NCBI GenBank assembly: GCA_032622095.1
Contig: CP136069.1
Coordinates: 185,679,122 to 185,743,121 of the forward strand
Origin: Siphonodentalium dalli
Lineage: Eukaryota; Mollusca; Scaphopoda; Gadilida; Siphonodentaliidae
Length of the DNA stretch: 64,000 nt
Direction: 5' to 3'
Position 1 is the stretch's first letter. Each line of letters begins with the position of its first letter. The translations under genes and the position numbers were made by a program. This document shows positions 10,101 to 18,800 of this stretch, piece by piece. The notes under the pieces are model-generated. The model made no database searches and was not told the origin of the DNA. It saw nothing but the letters and a program-made list of their open reading frames with translations.

Positions 10101-11304
10101 TTTACCTCAGACAGAGAATGGAAACAGATTCATATTGGTAGTGTCTGATTATTTTACGAAATGGCCAGAAGCATTCGCTATAAAGGACCACACTGCAGAA
10201 ACAGTAGCAAGGGTTTTGGTTCAAGAGGTATTTTGCCGATTTGGAACCCCATCACAATTACATTCAGATCAAGGTGCCGAATTTACATCAAAGTTATTTA
10301 AAAGTATGTGTGACTTGTTTGACATAGAGAAAACTCGGACAACACCATATCATCCTCAGTCCGATGGATTGGTAGAAAGGTTAAACAGAACTCTCATTGG
10401 TATGCTTAGGTCTGTTATTGAGGATAACCAGAGAGAATGGGATCAGCATTTACCAACAGTTTTATTGGCATATCGATCTAGCGTTCACTCTTCTACTAAA
10501 TTTACCCCTCATTTTCTCATGTTTGGCAGAGAGGTCACGCTTCCTATAGATTTGATGTATGGAGGAAGTCACGAGAGGATTGATAATCTATCGGAATTTG
10601 CTGGAAAGCTCAGGAAGAGGTTAGACTTTAGTTTTGATAAGGTTCGGGATAATGCTAGGTCTGCTCAAGAGAGACAGAAACATTTCTTCGACAAGAGGAA
10701 ACAAGGTCCAAATTATGCCATTGGTGATCTTGTTATGGTATACAAACCATCTGCAAAGAAAGGTCAATGTCCAAAACTGTGTAAGAAATGGGTCGGTCCT
10801 TTCAAAATTATAAAGATAATATCTGATGTAGTTTATAAGGTTCAAATGGTCGAAGGCCGGACACAGAAGGTTGTGCATTATGAGAGAATAACACCATTTA
10901 GGGGGGTTTACAATTCAGTTAGAAATAGAAACAATAACTCAGCAGCCAAAAGGACAAATAGTATGGGACAAGATAATGGGATCATACCTGACCATCGTCA
11001 GAACTCATATGTATCACACCATGGGACTTATCAAGCTATGGAGATTGAAAATGATTCCCATAACGATGAATCACCTGAAGCAGAGGTAAGTTCTGAGTCC
11101 TCTAGTGGTGATGAAGGTGAATCTCTGGGGTTACAGCCTCAAGCTCTGGTAACACAACTCCCCCGGTCTGACACGTTGCCCAATATCAGCCCTCGGTTGG
11201 ATGAGGTAGTTGAGCCAACGGACAGTTGGAGATCACATAGAACACGTACTGGCAGACTGACAAGGAAGCCGGCTCGTTTGGAATCCTATCAGGTTTTCGA
11301 TTAG
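7156..11304 (+). CDS. Pol polyprotein (PR-RT-RNase H-integrase) of the gypsy element
   Basis: Open in the -1 frame relative to gag; 1382 codons counted from 7156, which is not an initiation codon but is entered by frameshifting. Aspartic protease: D43-T-G-S. Reverse transcriptase: Y490-I-D-D. RNase H: D639 in QTDSS and the later FTDHKPL. Integrase: zinc-binding H909, H916, C946, C949, catalytic D978, D1038 and E1074 (35 residues between the last two), then a GPF/Y-type module around W1212-V-G-P-F. An approximate internal repeat (GEAAYSSFP / GEVAYSRFP) lies in the RNase H-integrase linker. The C-terminal tail is Ser/Glu- and Arg-rich with no clear chromodomain. All key residues are intact, so the protein looks functional. 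Confidence 0.95.
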   Translation: MAGIEPEMPASEVKQLGDVSDLKSLSSLILVTIDGVQTKVLVDTGSSVCIISDKFRKSHEILRSRKLIPIKISATSVNDQPVELLGELRISISVGAKQFDYMFLVANCVAFPALIGWNFIKDAGGVIDSQTGVLQIGNEAIPFLPKWRAYPQVCSVSMFNEEWIPARSEKLIKVRLESAHSYDIVCDGMTGVIEPDGIFQNDCGLMIARSAGVAKDSTTIAHIMNVSMAPILLNQNTPLGSFHLAVDSGTKIARVGVYELFNDKVCDQNINVNVVNTNTEIDKVSLNVDINYQKLTHSQRRKVDKLIVDYQDVFSTGPDDLGRTGLVKHVINTGNERPIKQPPRRIPHGLRNEVDGTLSQMIQSGIVEPSQSPWCSPIVLVRKKDGSLRFCIDYRRVNAITQKDAHPLPRIDDCIDTLSGAKFLSTIDMASCYWQINMDESDKSKTAFSTGTGLYQFNVLPFGLSNAPATCQRLMEMVLTGMNWRNCLVYIDDVILFTSDFESHLEALSEVFTRLRSAGLKAKPVKCHLFQDKVTFLGHQVSAQGVEPDFTNIEKVRMFPVPLTVKEVKSFLGLASYYRRFILNFSDVASPLNELMNKDAKFVWSNECARAFETLKVKLTTKPILAYPDFTKPFIIQTDSSNQAVGSVLSQHLNGKEHVIAYASAALSKTARRWSTYDREFWAIVWAIRHFRPYLVGVHFEVFTDHKPLVNCRDLKAGSDPTGRRERWAIELSAYDFVIRHKDGVANGNADALSRIIFAERETPGEAAYSSFPRGIPVANKNDCSSGEVAYSRFPGVSQENNDICATTIDQKEGLVDFKRTLNGMGHKQEADPDIRLILEMMKASEPSSRPGCPVGCSKVLRSLWTQWNRLVLKEGILHRSWENEMEGDNWLQAVVPLSCREEVIKEAHDGSSGCHLGIDKTVRKLRSRFYWYNMDKDVEQWCLSCQTCAACKPPLRKAHHEMQVDRAGYPFERVALDIVGPLPQTENGNRFILVVSDYFTKWPEAFAIKDHTAETVARVLVQEVFCRFGTPSQLHSDQGAEFTSKLFKSMCDLFDIEKTRTTPYHPQSDGLVERLNRTLIGMLRSVIEDNQREWDQHLPTVLLAYRSSVHSSTKFTPHFLMFGREVTLPIDLMYGGSHERIDNLSEFAGKLRKRLDFSFDKVRDNARSAQERQKHFFDKRKQGPNYAIGDLVMVYKPSAKKGQCPKLCKKWVGPFKIIKIISDVVYKVQMVEGRTQKVVHYERITPFRGVYNSVRNRNNNSAAKRTNSMGQDNGIIPDHRQNSYVSHHGTYQAMEIENDSHNDESPEAEVSSESSSGDEGESLGLQPQALVTQLPRSDTLPNISPRLDEVVEPTDSWRSHRTRTGRLTRKPARLESYQVFD

Positions 11305-11617
11305 GAAGTTCTTGTAATAACTCTTGATATACTGATTTTACAATCTGTCATACTGTTATTGTTAGTAGCATATGATAAAATAATTTTAATTTGTATAGAT
11401 TGGTGTCAAACAAGGAAAGTAATAATAATTATTATTATGACAATATGTACAGTTGGAGACTTTTAAATTGTAAAGTTGTTCTGTGTCATAGGACGAGCAT
11501 ATAACTCGGTGACATTGTATATAAGTTAACTAACAGAGTAGTTGTCAAGATTTCCAGGTTCTAGTATGGTTTTGATGTCCGAACATGTGGACATGTTCTT
11601 GTTGAGGCATGGAGGAA
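11305..11617 (+). other. 3' untranslated region and polypurine tract of the gypsy element
   Basis: 313 bases between the pol stop and the 3' LTR with no ORF of note. The purine run GGAGGAA (11611-11617) abuts the LTR and is the likely plus-strand primer, although it is short. Confidence 0.75.
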
Positions 11618-11843
11618 TGTAATGAACTACGAAAGGCTGATGAATGGTGTACACATCTGCGGATTGGAGTTGGCCTCTTGGGTCGACAGGAAGTGGGGCG
11701 AGACGGACGAAGAGCGAGTTGAACGGACAGAGATAAGCGGGAACGAGAGAGAGGGAAGAAAGGACGAGGAAAAGAGATACGATAGTGTGCGAAGGACAGA
11801 AGAGATCTAGGTGAGTTAAAGAGTATATTAGAGGGCCATTACA
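11618..11843 (+). repeat. 3' LTR (226 bp)
   Basis: Same sequence and length as 4953-5178 by eye. It is followed directly by the target duplication CATA at 11844-11847. Confidence 0.95.
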
Positions 11844-11847
11844 CATA

Positions 11848-12566
11848 TACCTGGACCGGTCCAAAACTGTCCGGTCCACCTATAATAGGCTATATGTTAA
11901 TGAATTCTCTGTTTTCTCAAATTTTTACTCTGTATAGTACAAACTATAAGGTTATTGAGTTCAGTGCATTGCAATGAGTCCATGTATGTTAAAACTTACA
12001 TTGTTTGCCAATTGTATGCATCATTGTCTGTCTCTGGTGGGATATACATGTACTGGGAACGATGCACGATAATAGTATTTCTAGTAATGCGAACATGCAC
12101 TAATTAAATGTACTAGTATTGGACAGATATGCAGCTACATGTAGGGCAAGAATGTGTTATAACCAATCTAACATGGCACTCAACTTATCGTATGCATGAT
12201 TTGTATCATAACTTATTTTCATTAAATTGAAATTTAAACGAAATAACTACCCGGTATACTGTTTACAATTATACAAATGTGTACTAATATGACTACTACA
12301 TTAATTTTAGAGATTGTGATGGCTGATTTTATAGTCCTGACAATTACAGTTATATACCTAAGTACAACTACTATTGGACTAATGTGACTGTCTTGTGTAT
12401 GTACTATGTAATGTGGTTTGCATGTTTCTTCGATAATTATAAAGTTATGTGAAAAACAATAGATTACTCGATTCGATATCCATCCAAATTGATTAGTTGA
12501 TGCCATGTTACACGGTTTATGACAAATTGTTCCATACTCATTCAGTTCACCCCTGGACCACACCGG
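11848..12566. other. Noncoding flank between gypsy element and helicase pseudogene
   Basis: Begins with GGACCGG/GTCCGG palindromes that mirror the left flank, then AT-rich sequence with no coding signal, and ends with TGGACCACACCGGTCCA at 12549-12565. It could be the remainder of a non-autonomous element bounded by GGTCC repeats, or old intron sequence. Confidence 0.4.
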
Positions 12567-12741
12567 TCCAAAGCATGTATATGTTTCTCTGGCTGATGTA
12601 GCAAAGGGGGATTTTGACATTGTGATAACCCATCCTGAGGCATTACTAAATTCAGCCGTTGGTTCCAATTTGATAGGAAAGGATATCTTTAAAGATGCAG
12701 TTACTGCTGTTGTGGTGGATGAGTGCCACATTGTTAAACGT
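12567..12741 (+). pseudogene. RecQ-like helicase pseudogene, motif Ib/II piece
   Basis: The frame reads DVAKGDFDIVITHPEALL, then FKDAVTAVVVDECHIVKRG, closed by a plausible donor G|GTAAAT. DECH is the Walker B (DExH) box and THPEAL a motif Ib equivalent. It resumes the helicase order from the piece at 4083-4392, which places the LINE fragment and gypsy element inside the gene. Confidence 0.72.
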
Positions 12742-12786
12742 GGTAAATTATTGATATAATTGTATTATAGGTGGTAATTGATATAG

Positions 12787-12867
12787 TAATTCACAGTGAA
12801 CTCAGTACTGCATACATGCTTCCATATTTAATAGCATGTAGTATCATACTGAGTTCACTGTGAATTA
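12787..12867. repeat. 81-bp hairpin with 21-bp perfect arms
   Basis: Arms at 12787-12807 and 12847-12867 are exact reverse complements (TAATTCACAGTGAACTCAGTA on the left; its full reverse complement on the right). The loop holds a second weaker pairing, CATACATGC with GCATGTAG. Likely a relic of a foldback MITE inside a former helicase intron. Confidence 0.85.
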
Positions 12868-13115
12868 GTGAGACCGTATAGCTACTAAAATGTGTACTGT
12901 AGTTAGGCTACAAAAGTTCTAATACATTGCCAGTCTAAGTTTGTGCATATACGATAAATTGAAATTTAGTTAAAATATCTGAGAACAGCAGATGTATTAA
13001 AATGAAGAAAAAAACATTTGTTGAATTCAAGACTTTTAAGTGTTAACATATTAAGCAGAGCCTGGCTGAACCACATGATGGATCGCTTCCATCCTCAAGC
13101 GTTGATACCATTTAA

Positions 13116-13455
13116 AGGTGCTTTATCTCTTCCCTGAACATTCTGTACAGATATGGGTGAAACGTGAAATAATATTAATATATTTGAATCAGGAGCTATT
13201 TTTTTGTTGCTAATAATTAATTTGATTATCTAATTATTAAAGAGGAAGGACAGAAAAGTGGTTATTGTTTTTTTAGAACATTACAAGATGTCTGGTTAGT
13301 AATCTATATTCATTACACTTATGAAATTGTGGTAACAAATTCTTATCTTGTGGCTTTGGCAGCCTTTGATAATAATAATTCAAATAGTAATTGAAAATGA
13401 GTTTCATTGAGTTAGTTTGAACTTTGAAGTGATCCTTGGAAGAGATAGAGCATCT
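13116..13455. mobile_element. TTAA-flanked MITE with AGGTGCTTTATCTC ends
   Basis: Left end AGGTGCTTTATCTCTTCC, right end (reverse complement) AGATGCTCTATCTCTTCC, 16 of 18 matching; TTAA on both sides (13112-13115 and 13456-13459). No ORF. The ends recall the AGGTACTCAATCC family seen at 17640 and 47168. TTAA duplications suggest piggyBac-type mobilisation. Confidence 0.55.
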
Positions 13456-13469
13456 TTAATTGTGTTCTG

Positions 13470-13899
13470 AATATTCATGTGAAGGGGCAGATCGCTTGAG
13501 GCCCCATGGTTCATAAAGCCAGTTGTCTATGTGTAAATGTAGTAATCAGCTTTTACTAGTTTCAAATAACATTGACTATAACAAAAATGATTATACCCCA
13601 ATGTCCCATAGGAATGGTGGGGTATAAACACTAACTGTATTACATGAATCTAGTCCTTCATACATCTGTCCATCCATCAAAGCAGATGTCTATCTCACCC
13701 ACTGTTCAAATTGTTTGTGGGGGGGGGGGGGGGGAATACTTTTGGAAAGAAAGAAGATTCAACTTATTTATTGCTATATTAATCAAAATGGAAAATACAC
13801 AACAGAGCGCAGTTACACTAGGGTTACCGTACTAACATAATTACCACAAGTTGTCCAAGTCATACATAAAAAATATTATCAAAATCATCACATTTCTCC
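13470..13899. other. Noncoding interval with a 16-base G run
   Basis: No coding signal is recognised. G-run at 13719-13734. Confidence 0.45.
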
Positions 13900-14780
13900 A
13901 TTTCAATGGACAAAATTTCCGTACTGCTTACAAAAAGTTGAAGTTGTTGCCATCATCTTCCCTGGGATTCCCTTTGTTGCCATGAGTGGGAGTCTGACAA
14001 CTCAAATGTTAAGTAATCTACCCAAGACACTCGGTTTAGATAAGCCAGTGAAAGTCCAAGAAAATGCTGATAGGGCCAAAACAATATAATCCTGTGTTTC
14101 TGGTGACATGCAAGAAAAAAATAGGGGCGGGCGGGTGGCTTTTCATTTTATTTTATTATTTTATTTTCACCTTTGCTCAAAATGAATATGGATACTATCC
14201 TAGGCTGCTTCTCCTTATTTTTAATGTACTATGAAATAAATAAAACTTAAGTACATAATATTAGAATAGAGTGTAAATATATTGTTTTATTGAATAACAC
14301 ATGAAAAATAAGTTTAAATTGGCTGTGACCTAATTGAACAGAGGTATAATTTACGGTTTAACAGTACACATGATGTGTCCATTTTACATGGAAATCAATC
14401 GGTTTACACGGAAAATAAAATCAAATGCGTACTAATTTTGCAAAATCAATAAAATGAAAACGTTCGGGGGGCCCTGGAATAGGGGCTGGTGGGTCACCAG
14501 AAACACAGGTCAATTTTATTTTGGCCTAGGCCAAATATTTTTGAACAAGTGCTTCGAGGTAAATTTAGAGGACAATGTTGCCAAATATGATGCAATATTC
14601 ATACTAGAATGTGACAAACTGTTCAATGATCCTGAAAACTATCCAGTGACTATGATGTTTATGCCAATTGCATGCATGTGCCACCTGCATGGCCACCAAT
14701 TTAGATCATTTGTTTGGAAAACAGACAATAAAGGAGTGTTGCTATTCATCTATAGTTCAGTCATGAACGTAGTGCTGGAA
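13900..14780 (+). pseudogene. RecQ-like helicase pseudogene, motif III onward, split by a MITE
   Basis: Coding resumes at about 13903 with FRTAYKKLKLLPS, loses one base near 13955, then reads PFVAMSGSLTTQMLSNLPKT, where MSGSLT stands for the helicase motif III SATLT. At 14073 a 453-bp MITE interrupts the frame. Beyond it (from 14527) the reading continues with NIFLNKCFEVNLED...YDAIFILECDKLF and YPVTMMFMPI, the start of the second RecA-like domain. Similarity fades after about 14780. The expected acceptor before 13903 reads AA instead of AG. The locus is clearly dead: two frameshifts, lost splice signals and three insertions. Confidence 0.68.
14074..14526. mobile_element. Harbinger-type MITE (GGCC ends, TAG duplication)
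   Basis: Left end starts GGCCAAAAC, right end finishes TTTTGGCC, with an inner perfect stretch CCTGTGTTTCTGGTGAC inverted at the other end. TAG is duplicated at 14071-14073 and 14527-14529. Removing the element plus one TAG restores the helicase reading frame, which fixes the boundaries. It shares end structure with the elements at 28960, 30573 and 32096. Confidence 0.8.
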
Positions 14781-14789
14781 GCAGCAATC

Positions 14790-15817
14790 TGCGAAAGCGG
14801 TCATGTTGACCTACTATTCATCAACCTCTTCTTCACTCTGGCTTTCTTAACTGTTAGTCACTTAGTCAAGTTAGTGTTAGCTGGTTAGGCCTACTTTCTT
14901 TTTCAACTTCTTGCCTGCCACTAGTGCCAGTGGTGTTCTGCAAGTCACACTTTCAGAATTAGATGTCTTGCACTGTGTACTCCGTGGACTTTTCTGAGAG
15001 TAAGAATGTGGCGTACCAGGTATTCGAATCAATCTCTTTGTCCGGTATATTTGTAAATAAACTCTCTTTATATTAATTATCAGTGATAATAAGCAAAACA
15101 AGAAGAAATTTTGTTGTTTAACTTGATCCGCTTATAAGTTATAATTTACAATTCACAAGATGATTTTGGAATCTCGTCCGCTAAATCTCCAATTAACAAC
15201 TTTAACTTGCGGCTGATATCTTCTTTAGCGCACTTATTTTGGTTTAGCTTATAGCGTCTTCATGTATCGGACGTTAAACAAGAGAAACAAGCCGAAATGT
15301 AAGTCTTAGTTGGAGTTTCGCCACCCAAGTGGCAGCCATTTTCTGGGTTTTTCACATTTCTAAAAATAGACAGTCGTAAATAGTGCAGAGGTGCGGGCAG
15401 CGGTAAGTCGGTTGGCACTTAATAGTACATGGTACAGGGTGATATGTTCTGCGCATGCTCGCAATTAACCGGAAACGTTGCTGCTCGCAATTAACCGGAA
15501 ACGTTGCTGGCGTTACCAAGCAATGGCGTCACTGTAAAACGTACAATTAGTGTTTCGTACTTAAATTTGAATCGACCCAAGCACATTGCAGTTATATATA
15601 ATAATTGATTATTAGGGGACAAAACTATTAAAAATGAACAATACACAATCAAATTAATCTAAAATATGACATATTACTTCGTAGACGTTTCTTCTTTACG
15701 AGTGAACACAGCCTACCACAGGCTCAGCCTCAGGCTGACAGTGACAGTGCAGACGACGTCCCTTATCTGTGTGAAGTGGTCTCTTCGCTGATCCGGTGAT
15801 TGCATACTATAATAAGT
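14790..15817. other. Intergenic region and presumed promoter of the CARF/MULE gene
   Basis: Holds a direct duplication of GCTCGCAATTAACCGGAAAC (about 15456-15503) and a 49-bp segment (15410-15458) exactly repeated, inverted, at 42509-42557. No TATA box stands out upstream of the start at 15818. No other gene is seen. Confidence 0.45.
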
Positions 15818-18800
15818 ATGGAAATTCCTGAATATTTCAGGAGCCGTGAAGATGCGTTCGAATTTATAGAACGATATGAGGTGCAGTCATGTACTCGGTA
15901 TTCGACAGTCAGGGTAGCAAAAGACTTTGGCAAAACCGGTGAGAACTGACTTAGACAGTCACTGAGTCAGTGACTGAGATTCCTCCCCTCAACCCAGCAC
16001 GTCACTAGACTAATGTAGTAATGATATGTATTATGATAGTAATATTATTATTACAGATATGTCGATACAAATTATTTTATTACTATGACTATATATTAAT
16101 AGGCTACCATAGGGAAACAAGTCTAAACGAAATCAAATAGGCCTACCAATTCAGCAGTGCCAGTAGTGGTAGATGAGTAGCCAACGACGTAAACGTAATA
16201 TTTTCAAATTCACTTAGTAAAGTTAGTCTTTGATAAGTTAGAATTTAGATTGCGGGTGGAGTAAATAAATAAATCTGGCTAGTGCATATAAGAAAAGTTC
16301 TGCCCGAATTAAAATTTTCTCTTGGGTTGGGGTGGGGTAAATAATCTGGCTGGCGGCAGTGGCGCATCTACTTAGGTAAGTTAGGGGAAGTTCTGCCTTA
16401 ATTTTCAAAGTCTTAGGAAGTTAGGTTGGAATTAAGTGCCCAGGGTAAACAATCTAGCTGGCGCCTCCGAGTCTAGGGGAAGTTCTGCTCAAATTTTCAT
16501 TTCCTCTTAGGCTGGGGTGGGGTAAATAATCTGGCAGGCGCCTCTGGGGAAGTTCTGCCCAAATTTTCGACTTCTCTTAGGTGGGGGGTAAATAATCTGG
16601 CTGACGCCTCTAGGGGAAGTTCTGCCCAAATTTTCAATTTCTATTAGGTTGGGAATTTGGGGTGGGGTAAATAACTTGGCATGCGACTCTGGGGAAGTTC
16701 TGCCCAAATTTTCAATTTATTTTAAGTTGGGGGGGGGGGGGGGGTAATTAATCTGGCTGGCACCTCTACTCTAGGGAAAGTTCTGCCCAATTTTTCAATT
16801 TCTCTTGGGTTGGGGTAAATAATCTACCTGGCACTTCTAGGAAAAGCTCTGCTAAAATTTCAATTTCTCTTAAGATTGGGGTGGGGCAAATAATTTGGCT
16901 GGTGCTTCTGCCCAAATTTTCAATTTCTTTTAGGTTGAGTGGGGTAAATAATCTGGCTGGCGCCTCTAGGGGAAGTTCTGCCCAAATTTTCAATTTCTAT
17001 TAGGTTGGGAATTTGGGGTGGGGGTAAATAACTTGGCATGCGCCTCTGGGGAAGTTCTGCCCAAATTTTCAATTTATTTTAAGTTTGTGGGGGGGGGGGG
17101 GTAAATAATCTGGGACCTCTAGGGAAATTTCTGCCCAATTTTTCAATTTCTCTTGGGTTGGGGTAAATAATCTGCCTGGCACTTCTGGGAAAAGCTATGC
17201 CTGAATTGTCATTCTCCCAGATTGGGGTTTGAGTACATAATCTGCCTGGCGCCTCTAGGGGGAAAGTTCTGCCCAAATTTCTCTTTGGTTGGGAGTGGGG
17301 TAAATAATCTGGCCAATGCCTCCAGGGAAATTTCTGCCATTTTTAATCTCCGAGGTATAATAATGTAACTCTTCAAGCACTTGGGGACTCATGAATGTCA
17401 TTCAGTCCTATAATATAAACACTATCTGTTGTAAAAATCAGGCATGGAATTTCAAACTATTTAAAATTTGGGGTGGGGCGAGACCGACACAACATGGGGG
17501 GGTCTATATTGCAGGGACACTGCTAGAGGGACTCTGTTAATTGGTACCCCTCCCTCATACCAGGCCAAACAATGACCAGTGTTGGAAATGTTTATCTTAT
17601 CTGATGTGTTAGAATAATATCAAAGTGATATATTTTTAAAGGTACTCAATCCAATCAGAAGATCACAAATTACTATTTCTTTGGCTTCGGAACCTACCGA
17701 TCAAAGCTCAGAGTGATTAGATATCGATGTTTGAAGTTTGCTATTTCTATTGTTTGTGGGATAAAACTTAGCGGTCAAACAGACGGTCTTGCAAATAAAG
17801 ATGGATAACTCTAAAATCAAGTGATAATAACCACTTATTGTTAGAGTTACCCATCTTTATCTGCATAACCATCCGTTTGACCGGCAAGTTCTGTCCCACA
17901 AAAAATAGAAATCACAAACTTCAAACATCAATATCTAATCACTTAGCTTTGATGGATGGGTTCCTCGATTCTAATCAAATATTTTTTTATCCCGAAGCCA
18001 AATAGTAATTTAGGAGCGTCGGATGGAGTACCTTTAAATAAAAAAAATCAACCCCTTAATATAATTATTTAAATGGACAGTTAGGGCCTTCGGGGGGAAA
18101 AAAATACATAAAAAAATAGATTGACTGCTTATTTTCATTGATCATTAATTACAAAAACAAAGTATATTTTATTCTTCATGTTTTGGTGAGGTTTCTACAA
18201 ATTTTGAGTGCAAAGAACTTTTCAGAGGGCACATTTTTATAGACATGCTTTGAAATTGTGATAATACATACATGTAACACGCAACTTCTCATTTTACTTA
18301 AATATGCTGTGCTGGCCCTGAACCCTTTCACCTCAATTTGTGATTACATACCCGGTACCCGGCAAATTATTGATGGACTGAAAGTTGGCTGGGATTCGGC
18401 ATTTTTTGAAAGACCGTGTCATTCCAATAATGCCAAAACAATGTCTATGACCGAAACCTGGTAACCCACAAGTCACAATTTTGTTTTTAACATTGACCAT
18501 TGTTGAGCAAAATACACAAGCCCTAACATTGCACTTATATGGGGCTGGATCAACAGAGGTAACTTGTATGAAAAGTCATTTTATCACATAATTTGGCCAT
18601 AAAAGCAGTTTCATAATTATCGGTAATAGACACGTTTAATATCAGCGCGTGCGATGACGTCACGGCGTTCTTCAAATAACTTGTGATCGCTGAGATCTCA
18701 CACTCGTCCTATTTTATACGTAATTTATCAACCTCGTCCTCTAAATTCTATTTGAGCCTCGGTAAACATCGGCTCAAATCAAATTTAGTTAACTCGGTTG

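Larger units (their letters stand above)
4953..11843 (+). mobile_element. Full-length Ty3/gypsy LTR retrotransposon with an extra SGNH ORF
   Basis: The complete 6891-bp element starts TGTAATGA and ends CCATTACA. The 226-bp LTRs appear identical by eye, and CATA (4949-4952 and 11844-11847) is duplicated on both sides. Order: LTR, tRNA-Leu primer site, ORF1 (SGNH hydrolase-like), gag, -1 frameshift, pol (protease, reverse transcriptase, RNase H, integrase), short purine tract, LTR. That RT-RH-IN order defines the gypsy type. No envelope-like ORF is present. Identical LTRs and open ORFs imply a very recent insertion and possible activity. The host sequence is an already decayed helicase gene. 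Confidence 0.95.

Noticed and set aside
4866-12566. A larger DNA transposon bounded by GGTCC palindromes that carries the gypsy element
   Set aside because: The left and right palindromes do not align as clean terminal repeats and no target duplication could be found.
14454-14888. 144-residue open frame as an independent gene
   Set aside because: Its first third is MITE sequence and the rest is a helicase pseudogene exon; it has no initiation context of its own.
16507-17276. Several minus-strand open frames with repeated GRTSPE-like peptides
   Set aside because: They are translations of the minisatellite; unit length and frame drift show no selection.
18650-18661. TGACGTCA as a CRE controlling the CARF-like gene
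   Set aside because: One octamer in a 3.8-kb intron of repeat-rich DNA is expected by chance and has no supporting context.
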